DNA from: an uncultured archaeon A07HR60
GTDB taxonomy: Archaea > Halobacteriota > Halobacteria > Halobacteriales > Haloferacaceae
Length of the DNA: 45,960 nt
NCBI GenBank assembly: GCA_000496235.1
Contig: KI543229.1
Span: 62,494-108,453, forward strand
Reading direction: 5' to 3'
The notes beneath the pieces are model-generated. The model did not search any database. It was not told the DNA's origin and worked only from the letters and a program-made list of their open reading frames with translations. The position numbers and the translations under genes were made by a program. Positions 8,724 through 17,823 of the stretch are shown piece after piece. The first letter of the stretch is position 1; the number at the start of each line of letters is the position of its first letter.

Positions 8724-8730
8724 TTTAATT
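8724..8730 (+). promoter_or_regulatory. TATA-like box that decides the protease start
   Basis: TTTAATT is centred about 26 bases before the ATG at 8752. A leaderless mRNA would begin at that ATG, giving a protein that starts MTRQTRRSF with the twin-arginine motif near its end, as Tat signals require. Earlier in-frame starts (8713, 8746) fit less well. Confidence 0.5.
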
Positions 8731-8751
8731 CGGCTTGCCGATATTATGGAT

Positions 8752-10243
8752 ATGACTCGTCAGACGAGACGCAGTTTCGCGAAGCTGCTTGGTGGTCTTC
8801 CCGTCGCAGCACTCGCACCGACTCGGGCGGCAGCTTCTGAATCCGACGGTGATGCCACTCGGTTGATCGTCGACCTGCAGCAAACGGACCGCGCTGGATT
8901 GCCGGACGATCTTGAGATTGTCCACGATCTATCAGAAATTGATTTACTCGTTGTCAGAGCGAGCCCCGAATTGCGCAGACAGATAGGTTCGACCGCCGTT
9001 ACGCCGGATCTTTCGGTCCGCCAACACGAGGGACTTGAGAGGAATCTGCCCGCGGCAACACGAACAGAGGAGAAACACCCAGAGGATGTCAACGATGCTG
9101 ATGTCGGACCAGCCGAGGAATACGCCGAAAGCGACCTTCCGGACCACCCCGCAGAGCCGACACGCCGACATCGCCAGTGGAGTGATCACGCGCGGTCGCT
9201 GAGTGAGGAGGTTCACGACGAGGTGACGGGGACGGGATCGCGGGTTGCGGTCGTCGACAGTGGGGTGTTCGACGAGCACCCGGATCTGGCCAACTGTGTA
9301 AACACCGCCCTTTCGCGCAACTTTACAGACGATGGGGGAGACTTTCCGGCCACAATCTCCACGTCACGATCACGGGACGCACGTCGCTGGAATCGTGGCC
9401 GCGGGTAACGGGGCCAATCCCGACGATGATACGGGAGTTGTCGGTGTCGCTCCGGACGCCGAAATCGTCGCACTTCGGGTGTTCGGCTCCAGTGGTGGCG
9501 CAGCGACGGGTGACGTGCTCGCGGCAGTCGTGTACGCCGCGAAACACGGTTGTGACGCGGTGAATCTGAGTTTGGGGTTCCCGTCGCCATTCGTGTATCT
9601 GGATCGCTACGGGGCGTTCCTGCGACGGGTTCGCGACCTGTACGCCCGGGCGTTCCAGTTCGCCCGCTCTCACGGGACGGTTCCCGTCACGTCTGCTGGC
9701 AACGATGGGCTGGACATGGCGGATGATAACGTACTCGTCCTCCCGGCGGACGCACCGGGGACGCTGACCGTGTCTGCGACAGGGCCGATTGGGTACCTCT
9801 GGGACGACGCGCCGACCGACGAGATCGAGCCCGAAGAGGCGCTTGAGGGGCTCCAGAAACCGGCAGCAGACCCCGCCTTCTACACGAACTACGGGGCTAT
9901 CGACGTGAGTGCCTGTGGCGGTAATATGGATCTCGGCGCGTCTGGGACCGCGCCCGCAGAGTACGACCTTGTTCTCTCGACGGTGGCTCCCGACACGGGT
10001 TGGGGGTACAAAGGGGGCACATCGATGGCAGCTCCCCAGGTCGCTGGCGCGATCGCTCTCGTGCGATCACAAGCCCCAGAAATGACCGTCGACCGGGTTG
10101 AGAGTCTGCTTCGCTCGACCGCAGACGACCGCGACCAGATGTATCACGGAGACGGATTCGTCAACTTCGTGCGACTAATCGACGCCGCCGAAGACGTTGA
10201 TACAGACACCGGCAGGAATACCGATACCGACACCGATGGTTGA
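8752..10243 (+). pseudogene. Tat-exported subtilisin-like serine protease (halolysin type), frameshifted
   Basis: Secreted S8-family protease. The N-terminus is a Tat signal (TRRSFAKLLGG, then a hydrophobic stretch ending in Ala-rich APTRAAA). A propeptide-like region of about 110 residues follows. The catalytic Asp is in VAVVDSGV (about 9241-9264). The frame then slips: the His motif DHGTHVAG, the oxyanion Asn in TSAGNDG and the Ser motif GGTSMAAP lie one frame on. Removing one G from the G5 run at 9334-9338 joins the frames into TDDGETFRPQSPRHDHGTH and gives an intact protein of about 496 residues. The C-terminus is short and acidic (DTDTGRNTDTDTDG) with no added domain. All catalytic residues are present, so this is a recent mutation, switching, or a sequencing error. 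Confidence 0.85.
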
Positions 10244-10492
10244 GCCAACGAGTGTGCCGGCGCTAGTGGTGACCACAACTGCCAGTCATCGTGGCTGGTA
10301 GTCGAGACTCGTGTCAGGGCGATTTGAGTCAGTCTCGTTGCGAAACTGATGATCAATCATCGGTCAGACCGACCTCACAAAGACATTCCTGCCGGTGGAT
10401 ATCGAGACTCACAAGATACTAGATCGGAGAGTAGAACCCACGGAGAAACCCGCGTCAAGCCGGGTCGGATCGGCACCGCAGTAGACAGAGAC

Positions 10493-10840
10493 TCACAGGA
10501 AATCTCGCACTTCCGAATACCACATGTCGTGGTGGTCGACCGCGTCGATCCGCTCGGCAACGTCAGCCGCGATAGCGTGCCAACAGCGTTGTGCGGGGTC
10601 GTCGGGGTCGAGATTGTAGGCAGCATCTTTACAGGTGCACTCGCCGCCTTCGACGATGTACTCGGCTGCGTGTCCGACGACGACAGTGAAGTCACGGTAC
10701 TGTTTGACCCGTCGCTCGCCGACCGCCTCGATGGCCCGCTGACCGCGATCGCCATGTGTCTCGACGATTGTGGCCGTCGCTTCCGGTGTGAGTTCGCCGG
10801 CGTCGTCCAACGCCACGCGCCAGTCGGATACCACGTCCAT
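10493..10840 (-). CDS. SWIM zinc-finger protein
   Basis: A 115-residue protein starting at the Met of MDVVSDWRVAL. The longer start at 10888 adds 16 residues with no support. The second half carries a SWIM signature, ECTCKDAAYNLDPDDP followed by RCWH (CxC ... CxH), preceded by a beta-rich segment YRDFTVVVGHAAEYIVEGG. SWIM domains bind zinc and mediate DNA or protein contacts; small haloarchaeal SWIM proteins are common and mostly uncharacterised. The gene is divergent from trm1 with about 315 bases between the starts. Nothing here indicates its partner. Confidence 0.75.
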   Translation of the reverse strand: MDVVSDWRVALDDAGELTPEATATIVETHGDRGQRAIEAVGERRVKQYRDFTVVVGHAAEYIVEGGECTCKDAAYNLDPDDPAQRCWHAIAADVAERIDAVDHHDMWYSEVRDFL

Positions 10841-11155
10841 AGACACTAACGTAGGCGCTGGCAAAACGGCGTCGGTCCGGCCACTCATCGCCGGGCGCGG
10901 GTGAGACCCAAGTCGGACATAAGCCTACAGAGCAGGCCTTCCGGAGCCGGTTCGATTTAGAACAGAGCAGGTCGAATCGAACCAGATCAAATCCGATTCC
11001 ACGAAAGAGACTCGATGAGAGTGGGCGAGACCGGCAGAGCAGCTGAGTGGATAGTGTCTCCACGGGCCACCCTCGATTGGACGGTGAAGACCGATACACA
11101 TCCTCTCACAGTCTGGGACGAGTCGGTTTTTCCCCTGGGGTCTCCGAGACCAGGT
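10841..11155. other. Divergent intergenic region, SWIM gene / trm1
   Basis: About 315 bases between two divergent starts. The trm1 frame stays open upstream to 11015, but that extension lacks family similarity. Nothing else recognised. Confidence 0.35.
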
Positions 11156-12274
11156 ATGCGCATCGAAGAAGGGGGCGTCGAGATCACGGTGCCCGGAGAG
11201 CGCGATGGCGCGAGTGACGGGACGAACGAGGACGTGTTCTTCAATCCAGAACAGGAGTTGAACCGTGATATTACCGTCGCGGTGCTGCGGGCATACCAGC
11301 GTCGCGTGCCGGAGGTGGGCAGATATCTCGACGCGATGGCTGCCTCGGGGATCCGCGGTGTCCGAGCAGCAGCCGAGGGATACGATGTCACCTGTGTAGA
11401 CGTCGACCCCGAGGCGACCGCACTCGCGGAAAAGAACCTGGCAGACAACGAAAACGGGGGTGAGGCTATCTGTCGAGACGTGAACGCTCACCTGTACGAA
11501 TCCTCGCCGAGCGTGACGGATCTGGACCCGTACGGGACGCCAATCCCGTTTGCCGACGCAGCAGTGTCGAACACCCGGAAGTTGGTATGTGTTACTGCGA
11601 CAGATACGGCGCCGCTTTGTGGCGCTCATCTTAACAGCGGTATCCGGAAGTACGGCGCTATCCCCCGGAACACGGAGTACCACCCCGAGATGGGCCTGCG
11701 AACGCTATTGTCGGCTCTGACACGCACCGCGGCACGATACGACCTTGCTGCGGACCCGATCTGCTCGCACGTTTCGCGCCACTACGCACGCACCTATCTC
11801 GAATTAAACAGTGGGGCACAGGCAGCCGACAGCGTTCTCGAGGAGCTCGGTCACGTGTATCACTGCGAAGATTGTCTGTGGCGCGACAGTGACCACGGGC
11901 TCATTGCCGCCCCTCCGGATGGCTGCCCTCGCTGTGAGGGAAACCGCACGCTGACCGCCGGCCCACTGTGGCTTGGCGCAGTCGCTAACAGCGCGTTCAC
12001 CACCACGGTTCGAGAGGCGATCGACGACGAAATGGGTACCGCCGCCCGGGCTCGAAGACTTCTCGATCGTGTCTCTACCGAGCTCGACACCCCGACTCAC
12101 TACGACCAGCATCGCCTCTGTGAACAGTGGGGGCGACCGGCGTCGGGGATGGAGACGTTCATCTCTCAGCTCAGAGAGGCCGGCCACGCCGCGAGTCGGG
12201 CCCACTACAGCGGGACTGCGTTCAAATCTGACGCGACAATCCCCGAGATTCGGGCTATCACGTCACCAGAGTGA
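11156..12274 (+). CDS. trm1: tRNA (guanine26-N2/N2)-dimethyltransferase Trm1
   Basis: A 372-residue cytoplasmic enzyme that methylates G26 of tRNAs with S-adenosylmethionine. The start is the ATG giving [13 protein letters not shown], the usual Trm1 beginning. [20 protein letters not shown] is the conserved entry. [16 protein letters not shown] is the SAM-binding loop, VDVDPEA ends strand 2, and [11 protein letters not shown] is the catalytic motif (DxDPfGsP). [12 protein letters not shown] and [14 protein letters not shown] are family signatures. A four-cysteine zinc ribbon (CEDC ... CPRC) lies around residues 238-262. Length and order are normal. Confidence 0.95.
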   Translation: MRIEEGGVEITVPGERDGASDGTNEDVFFNPEQELNRDITVAVLRAYQRRVPEVGRYLDAMAASGIRGVRAAAEGYDVTCVDVDPEATALAEKNLADNENGGEAICRDVNAHLYESSPSVTDLDPYGTPIPFADAAVSNTRKLVCVTATDTAPLCGAHLNSGIRKYGAIPRNTEYHPEMGLRTLLSALTRTAARYDLAADPICSHVSRHYARTYLELNSGAQAADSVLEELGHVYHCEDCLWRDSDHGLIAAPPDGCPRCEGNRTLTAGPLWLGAVANSAFTTTVREAIDDEMGTAARARRLLDRVSTELDTPTHYDQHRLCEQWGRPASGMETFISQLREAGHAASRAHYSGTAFKSDATIPEIRAITSPE

Positions 12275-12522
12275 CACCCTTGCAGGTTGAGACGAGAGGA
12301 GACAGGCCGAGCCGTGACGAGAGAAGAGAAAACCACAGCAAAGCAGGCTGGCCAGAGTATGCACAGCGGGATATCACGGGTCGATTTGGCGTTGGACCCC
12401 ATGTGGAAATCGGCGTGGATTCGACCGCCGGCACACCCGCATATCTCCCCTGGAGAGTGGGTGAAAATGGGAGATAGGACGGCAACCGGCAGCTACAACA
12501 GGCACCACAGTGACACGACATC

Positions 12523-13098
12523 ATGGGCGAGCGTGCCGACGATATCGAGCCCAACCCAGGGACCGAGCAGGGTGGCAGCGAAACTGCCGGGCCGAGACAG
12601 ACTGGGACGGGTAACGACGACGCGGCCACCGATGGTGGGACAACGAGCGGGTCGACAGACGCCGGACCGACTGCACCCGACGGGCCAGACCACAGGGCCG
12701 CCGGCTCCGAGGACGACCCCCGGGGCGCCCCGGACGTAGCGGCGCTGGAGGCAGAACTTGATCGGCTCCGGGCGAATCTTGACACCGTCGAGGCCGACCT
12801 CGACGAGCGCACGGTGGCTCGGCCGCAACTCGAAGCGGAATTGAAACGGTACGTTCGACGTCGACTCCGGCGGGGACACGCCCGTGGCTGGGGCCCATAC
12901 GTGGTCTTGCTGTACGGGGTCGTCCTCACACTCGGGGCATTCCGCTTTCTGGATGGACCCTGGGCAATCGCGGCCATGGGAGTGCTCTTTTTATCGACAC
13001 TGGGGCTGTACACGCTGTTCATCTTCGTGGGGGTTGGCCTGAACGCCCTGTCGGCGCCCGGGAAGGCGCTGGATTTCGTCCGTGACCGAAAAGACTGA
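12523..13098 (+). CDS. Coiled-coil protein with two membrane helices, unknown function
   Basis: A 191-residue haloarchaeal-type protein. Residues 1-72 are disordered and rich in Gly, Asp, Thr and Pro. Residues of about 73-110 form a heptad-patterned coiled coil (ALEAELDRLRANLDTVEADLDE). A basic patch KRYVRRRLRRGHARG follows, then two hydrophobic helices (about 124-144 and 147-172). The likely arrangement is a cytoplasmic coiled coil anchored by a C-terminal helical hairpin. It ends 26 bases before the PAP2 gene, so the two may be co-transcribed. No known domain is recognised. Confidence 0.7.
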   Translation: MGERADDIEPNPGTEQGGSETAGPRQTGTGNDDAATDGGTTSGSTDAGPTAPDGPDHRAAGSEDDPRGAPDVAALEAELDRLRANLDTVEADLDERTVARPQLEAELKRYVRRRLRRGHARGWGPYVVLLYGVVLTLGAFRFLDGPWAIAAMGVLFLSTLGLYTLFIFVGVGLNALSAPGKALDFVRDRKD

Positions 13099-13124
13099 AT
13101 CGGCACCTGGCGTCAGCTGATACA

Positions 13125-14042
13125 GTGACACGAGGAATCGGTGAGACCGGAGTCGTCGAGGCGATTCCCGAGGTCGTCGTCGCGCTGTTCGGGGTAGCGA
13201 CGCACCTGGCGGATCCCTGGTTCGTGTTCGGGAGCGTGGGCGTGATTTACTTGCTCGCTGGCGATCGCATCGTCGACCGACCGCGCCACGTTGGGGCCGT
13301 GTTGATCAGTCTCGCAGTCTGCGGGCTAGCCGCTACCTTGCTTGCGAAAGTGCTTGTCGCGGTTCCCCGACCACCCGCAGCCGCGGTTCCGGCACCACCC
13401 CCAGCCGTGTTTCCCGGAATCGTCGACGTCTGGTTCAGGACGGTCACGACCGCCTCTGGATTCGGATTTCCTTCGGGACATGCTGTCGCGGCGACTGTCC
13501 TGTACGGCGGGATCGCTCACATCCTGGACCGGCCGGCTCGCTCGCTGCGGTGGGGGCTGGCAGTAGCCGTGATCGGGATCGTCTCACTCTCTCGAGTCAT
13601 CATCCAGGTTCACTATGTGGTCGATGTTGTCGCCGGCGTGGTCGTCGGGGCAACCGTGCTGTGGGGCGTGCTTCAGACTGGAGACCGCAGAACAGCACCT
13701 GACCCGGCGCTGGGACTAGCCCTTGGAATGGGTCTTGCTATTGCTGCCGTCGGGGTAGCCGCGTTCAACGGATTCGAAACAGAGGTGGGTGAAGCGTTGA
13801 TCACACTGAGCGTGGCTGGCGGTGGCAGTATTGGATGGCGGCTCTGTGATGGCGATGAACCCGCTCTGGCTCCGGCCGCAGCGATAGCCACGCTCGCTGT
13901 CGGCGGCGGTATCGTCGGCGTGACCTACCTGGTCAGCGGGGGGGGCACCGTCGTAGCCGCCGCTGGCCTCGTCACGGCGTGGGTGGTCGGGGCGCCGTCG
14001 ATACTTGACACCGGTGTCGCTGGAAAATTCGAGACGTTCTGA
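13125..14042 (+). CDS. PAP2-superfamily membrane phosphatase
   Basis: A 305-residue integral membrane phosphatase with many helices and a GTG start. All three PAP2 motifs are present: K75-LVAVPRP (KxxxxxxRP, 75-83), FPSGHA (PSGH at 116-119) and SRVIIQVHYVVD (SR 156-157, catalytic H163, D167). The family removes phosphate from lipid phosphates such as phosphatidate or polyprenyl diphosphate, with the active site at the outer face of the membrane. The C-terminal 130 residues add several further hydrophobic helices rich in Gly, Ala and Val. The substrate cannot be told from sequence. It is probably in one transcript with the coiled-coil gene upstream. Confidence 0.85.
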   Translation: MTRGIGETGVVEAIPEVVVALFGVATHLADPWFVFGSVGVIYLLAGDRIVDRPRHVGAVLISLAVCGLAATLLAKVLVAVPRPPAAAVPAPPPAVFPGIVDVWFRTVTTASGFGFPSGHAVAATVLYGGIAHILDRPARSLRWGLAVAVIGIVSLSRVIIQVHYVVDVVAGVVVGATVLWGVLQTGDRRTAPDPALGLALGMGLAIAAVGVAAFNGFETEVGEALITLSVAGGGSIGWRLCDGDEPALAPAAAIATLAVGGGIVGVTYLVSGGGTVVAAAGLVTAWVVGAPSILDTGVAGKFETF

Positions 14043-14073
14043 CAGTCCAGACGCCGCACTTCCAGTCCAGCGT

Positions 14074-14107
14074 GATCTTCTCCCCGCGCTGAGGCACGGG
14101 GCTTTCT
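14074..14107 (-). repeat. Solo TnpB-type right-end hairpin
   Basis: On the minus strand it reads AGAAAGC, then a stem CCCCGTGC / GCGCGGGG with loop CTCA (one G-T pair), then GAGAAGATC. This is the right-end and guide-RNA-tail layout seen beside both TnpB genes (about 698 and 38884), but no tnpB is next to it. The AGAAAGC lead-in is shared with the solo copy at 38335-38372. Confidence 0.55.
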
Positions 14108-14255
14108 CTTCGATTCTCGGTAATCGGGAGAGCCCAACTCCATCATCACAAGCGGAGAGGTATCTTCGCAGTCAGTGACAGACGCAAAATTTGGAAATGG
14201 TGACTGAGACGAAGACTCTGGCACCCTGTATGGCGATTATCGCGCGGTCGGCGTT

Positions 14256-14273
14256 TGAGAGGTGAGCCTCTCA
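14256..14273 (-). terminator. Hairpin overlapping the glnA stop codon
   Basis: A perfect 7-bp stem, TGAGAGG / CCTCTCA, with a 4-base loop includes the glnA stop codon (14271-14273). No T-run follows, so it may act as a weak terminator or mRNA end-protecting structure rather than a standard terminator. Confidence 0.3.
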
Positions 14274-15644
14274 GAACTTCTCGAGGTAGCGATCCTCTTC
14301 CCAGGCGGAAACTTGGGTGAGGTAATCGGCAAATTCCTGGCGTTTCGCCTCGGGGAATTTATCCGCAACGTGAGGGCCGAGAGCGTCGAGGAGTACCTCG
14401 TCGGATTCAAGCGCATCGACCGCACTCCCGAGGTTTTCTGGGAGCGTATCGATACCGTACTCTCGACGCGTCGCCTCGTCGAACTCGTAGATATCTTCTC
14501 GAACCGGATCGCCGGGGTCAGTCCCGCCCTTGATCCCGTCGAGTCCGGCCGCAATCATGGCTGCAAGCCCGAGGTATGGGTTGCACGACGGGTCGGGATT
14601 CCGGACCTCGAACCGAGCGGAGACACCAGCAGCGTCCGGGACTCGGACCAGCGCCGAACGGTTCGTATCTGACCACGCAACGTAGATCGGGGCCTCGTAT
14701 CCGGGGACGAGCCGCTTGTACGAATTGACCGTCGGATTCGTGACTGCGGCGAAGGCGGTCGCGTGGTCGAGTACACCACCCATGAATTCGTAGGCCGTCT
14801 CACTCAGATTGAATTCGTCGGCATCACTCGCGAAGGCATTGTTTCCGTCTTCATCAAACAGCGAAATGTGACTGTGCATCCCCGACCCATTGATGTCAGC
14901 AATAGGCTTGGGCATGAACGTCGCATGGAGATCGTGACGTTCTGCAACCGCGCGGATCACCGATCGGAACGTCGCGATGTTGTCCGCCGTGCTGAGAGCG
15001 TCGTCGTATTTGAAGTTGATCTCGTGTTGGCCTTCTGCAACCTCGTGGTGACTGGCTTCAATCTCGAAGCCCATCTCTTCGAGTGCGAAAATAATCTCTC
15101 TGCGGACATCAGACGCGAGATCCTTCGGCGCGAGATCGAAGTACCCACCATTGTCGTGTGGGATCGTCGTCGCGTCGCCGTCGTCGTCCTTTTCGAAAAG
15201 GAAAAACTCCGGTTCGGGGCCGATCGAGACAGAATACCCCATTTCTTCGGCTTCCTCCAAGACCGACTTCAGCACCTGGCGGGGTCCACCCACGAACGGC
15301 TGCCCGTCGGTTTCGACAATATCACAGATCAACCGGGCGGCGCTAGGCGAGCCGTCGGCGTCTTCACGGAAAGGTAACACCGCGAAGGTGTCCGGGTCTG
15401 GGATCAGCCGCATATCAGATTCCTGAATCCGTACGAACCCCTCAATTGAGGAGCCGTCAAAGTAGATCCCCTCGTCAAAGGCTTTCTCCGCCTGTCTGGC
15501 GGGAATAGTGACGTTTTTGACCACGCCCAGAATGTCGGTGAATTGGAGTCGGAGGAAATCCACGTTCTGTTCGTCGATCTGGTCAAGTACATCCTGTTCT
15601 GCTGCTGATAATCCGCCGTCAGTTCGTAAGTTATCGTCCGTCAT
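14271..15644 (-). CDS. glnA: Glutamine synthetase, type I
   Basis: A 457-residue cytoplasmic enzyme making glutamine from glutamate, ammonia and ATP. N-terminal beta-grasp region: [21 protein letters not shown]. Metal and substrate motifs: [44 protein letters not shown] (adenine and metal site), [17 protein letters not shown] (ammonium and glutamate loop) and [15 protein letters not shown]. Length and order match dodecameric GSI. The C-terminus ([13 protein letters not shown]) is of the haloarchaeal and Bacillus-like GSI-alpha type; the bacterial adenylylation-site context was not seen. It is divergent from lrp. A TATA-like TATAAA lies about 33 bases before the start. Confidence 0.97.
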   Translation of the reverse strand: MTDDNLRTDGGLSAAEQDVLDQIDEQNVDFLRLQFTDILGVVKNVTIPARQAEKAFDEGIYFDGSSIEGFVRIQESDMRLIPDPDTFAVLPFREDADGSPSAARLICDIVETDGQPFVGGPRQVLKSVLEEAEEMGYSVSIGPEPEFFLFEKDDDGDATTIPHDNGGYFDLAPKDLASDVRREIIFALEEMGFEIEASHHEVAEGQHEINFKYDDALSTADNIATFRSVIRAVAERHDLHATFMPKPIADINGSGMHSHISLFDEDGNNAFASDADEFNLSETAYEFMGGVLDHATAFAAVTNPTVNSYKRLVPGYEAPIYVAWSDTNRSALVRVPDAAGVSARFEVRNPDPSCNPYLGLAAMIAAGLDGIKGGTDPGDPVREDIYEFDEATRREYGIDTLPENLGSAVDALESDEVLLDALGPHVADKFPEAKRQEFADYLTQVSAWEEDRYLEKF

Positions 15645-15770
15645 TCTCTAGACACGCTTACTGAGTACACCGGGTATAAAGATATTAACGGTCGGGGCAC
15701 AAACGACGTTGTCGACCCTAGAACTGGTTATTCGTAAACTTCTAGGGGGCAGGGTGCCTGGTCCAGTGTA
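15645..15770. promoter_or_regulatory. glnA/lrp divergent promoter with inverted repeat
   Basis: The 126-base spacer has a TATA-like GTATAAAG (15674-15681) for glnA, read on the minus strand. It also has an inverted repeat, CCCTAGAA (15716-15723) with TTCTAGGG (15740-15747), the half-sites being 24 bases apart from start to start. Lrp-family dimers bind such dyads with half-sites about two helical turns apart. In Halobacterium, Lrp is reported to regulate the adjacent glnA, so this is a plausible operator; binding here is inferred. Confidence 0.5.
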
Positions 15771-16232
15771 ATGACGTACGAAAACTTGGATGCGAAGCTG
15801 GTGAATGAGCTGTTAGGTAACGGGCGGGCGAGTCTCAGAAGTCTGGGCGACGACCTCGACGTTTCGGTCACGACAGTGTCGAACCACCTCAGAGATCTCG
15901 AAGATAGTGGCGTTATCCGTGGGTACTCGCCGGTAGTCGATTACGACGAGGTCGGCTACGATGTGACGGCCATTATCCAGCTCAAAGTCGAAGGTGACGC
16001 GTTACCGGAAATCACCGAGACACTCAGCCAGCAAAAACAGATGATCAGTGTGTACGAAGTGACCGGGGACTACGATGTCATCGCGGTCGGCAAGTTCAGA
16101 GATACCGACGGTATGAACGACCAGATCAAATCACTGATCACGGATACCGATATTAGAGAATCGAGCACGTCGGTGGTACTGAACCGGGTCAGTGAACACC
16201 AGCAGTTCGATCTCGACACTGACGTAGAGTGA
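15771..16232 (+). CDS. lrp: Lrp/AsnC-family transcription regulator
   Basis: A 153-residue regulator. Residues 1-60 form a winged helix-turn-helix ([21 protein letters not shown], then [20 protein letters not shown] as recognition helix and wing). Residues of about 65-145 form the RAM/AsnC ligand-binding domain ([14 protein letters not shown] ... [17 protein letters not shown]), which forms the oligomer interface and usually senses an amino acid. The divergent pairing with glnA is typical of halophilic archaea and points to nitrogen or glutamine control. The ligand is not deducible. Confidence 0.92.
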   Translation: MTYENLDAKLVNELLGNGRASLRSLGDDLDVSVTTVSNHLRDLEDSGVIRGYSPVVDYDEVGYDVTAIIQLKVEGDALPEITETLSQQKQMISVYEVTGDYDVIAVGKFRDTDGMNDQIKSLITDTDIRESSTSVVLNRVSEHQQFDLDTDVE

Positions 16233-16485
16233 CCGTGCCCACAGGTGATCCGCAAGCCCGCGTCTGAGCTCGCCGTCAGCGACTACGTCAGACTATCCTG
16301 CTGTCGCGGACGTGTAATCAGGGTTTGGATTGTCAGTAGTCGCTGTAGAGAGCTATTGTCTTATCTCGACTCTCGTTGTACGGCCACGACATCTGGGGAG
16401 GTTTTCTTGAGACAGACATCGACACAGCCCCTGGGATACGAGCGATCGGTGTCTCGCCGGCGGCCGCGCTCCATTCGGTACCCGC

Positions 16486-17577
16486 TCAGGCGAAGCCGTC
16501 CTCGAAGACGAACGTCCCGTCACGCTGGATGACGTCACCGTCGGCTTCGATGACCGAGTCCGTCCCCATGTCGACGATCATGTCCACGTGTTCAGCCGAC
16601 TGATTGGCCTGGTTTTCATCGCCGACACACTCCTCGTATGCCGATCCAACGGCCATGTGGACAGTATCGCCCATTTTCTCGTCGAACAGCATGTTGTAGC
16701 TGAACTGGTCGATCTGTCGATTCATCCCAATCCCGAGTTCGCCCAGGTACCGAGAGCCGTCGTCTGTGTCAAGGATGCTCTCGAGAAGGTCCTCGTTTCG
16801 GTCGGCGCTGAACGAGGTCACCCGACCATCCTCGAACCGCAGCTGGACACCTTCGATCTCCCGCCCGTAGCGGTACAGCGGCATGTCGAAGTGAACGGTC
16901 CCTTCGACACTATCGCGCACTGGAGCAGAAAACACCTCGCCGCCGGGCAGATTCGCCTGCCCGTCGTCGTTGAGCGCGGTGTTACCGGCGATCGACATCC
17001 GGACATCAGTGCCCTCACCGGAGCGGATCCGGATTGTCGCGGTGTCGTCGAGGATCTCCGCTAACTGCGACTGGAACGCTCGCTGGGCGTCCCAGTCAAG
17101 CGAGACGGCATCCCAGACGAAGCTCTCGTAGGCGTCGGTACTCATACCAGCCAGTTGCGCCTGACCGGCCGTCGGGTACTGTGTCAGACACCAGGTTTTC
17201 GAGAGTCGTTCTTGCTGGACCTCCTGGACGGCCCGATTGTGAGCAGCTGTCGTGTCGGGAGCCACGTCCGACTTTTCTGTGACGTTCGAGCCGCCTCGTG
17301 CGATGATGAACACGTCAGTTTCCTCGTACAGTGCCAGCCGGTGGTCCGGGCGTTGAAACTCGTCTGCTGCCCGTTGGAAGGCCCGCTGGGCCCGTTCAGA
17401 GTGATTGAGGTAAATCGGGGTTGCCCCTCGGTCACCGCATAGCTCGTGCAGTGCGACGGCTAGTGGTTCCGCCTCACGCGGCATCTGAATGACGACGTTA
17501 TCGCCGGCCTCGATCCCAGTCGAGTGATCTACAATGGTCTCTGCATGTTGCCTGATCCGAGCGTCCATGTCAATCAT
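16486..17577 (-). CDS. M29-family aminopeptidase
   Basis: A 363-residue metallo-aminopeptidase (AmpS/thermophilic aminopeptidase type) that trims N-terminal residues from peptides in the cytoplasm. The N-terminal half is an alpha/beta domain (HSTGIEAGDNVVIQMP). The metal-binding half holds NLPGGEVFSAP, YLGELGIGMN, DEKMGDTVHMAVGSAY and HVDMIVDM, in order with the family's Glu, Glu, His, Tyr, His and Asp ligands. Length is slightly below the usual 370-410 but no motif is missing. The start may be 17577 or the Met three codons on (17568). It stands alone, divergent from hisG. Confidence 0.9.
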   Translation of the reverse strand: MIDMDARIRQHAETIVDHSTGIEAGDNVVIQMPREAEPLAVALHELCGDRGATPIYLNHSERAQRAFQRAADEFQRPDHRLALYEETDVFIIARGGSNVTEKSDVAPDTTAAHNRAVQEVQQERLSKTWCLTQYPTAGQAQLAGMSTDAYESFVWDAVSLDWDAQRAFQSQLAEILDDTATIRIRSGEGTDVRMSIAGNTALNDDGQANLPGGEVFSAPVRDSVEGTVHFDMPLYRYGREIEGVQLRFEDGRVTSFSADRNEDLLESILDTDDGSRYLGELGIGMNRQIDQFSYNMLFDEKMGDTVHMAVGSAYEECVGDENQANQSAEHVDMIVDMGTDSVIEADGDVIQRDGTFVFEDGFA

Positions 17578-17730
17578 ATCGGCTCCGTAGACACAAAAAC
17601 CCGATTGGAGTCAGAATCTCTCCCGACAGCCAAGCTGTGACGAGCCACTGAATCCTGTCGACTCCATCCCGGCAGGAGGATGACGAAGTTTCCCCGCCGT
17701 GACAGTAGGGATCATCGAGTGACAGCAGGA

Positions 17731-17762
17731 ACCCCCGCCGTGAACGGCGAGGAGGATATCAC
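17731..17762 (+). repeat. Solo TnpB-type right-end hairpin
   Basis: The stem CGCCG (17736-17740) / CGGCG (17745-17749) with loop TGAA is followed by AGGAGGATATCA. This matches the hairpin plus GAGGAG-N-TCA layout at the right end of TnpB elements, but no tnpB is adjacent. A second partial CCCCGCCGTGA lies at 17691-17701, so two remnants may be nested. It lies in the divergent spacer of the M29 and hisG genes. Confidence 0.5.
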
Positions 17763-17823
17763 AGCTGATCGCGGTCATAAGCTCGGCCGGAACACGTTTC
17801 CCCCGCCCAGTCAACTGAGGCGT

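Larger units (their letters stand above)
8210..8751. other. Intergenic with palindromic element
   Basis: Divergent promoter region of the TRAM and protease genes. It contains the minimal palindromic element at 8350-8401 and the TATA-like box at 8724-8730. No gene is supported. Confidence 0.45.

Noticed and set aside
12258-13106. 282-codon minus-strand frame
   Set aside because: Antisense to the coiled-coil membrane protein; Ser/Arg/Pro-rich without domains.
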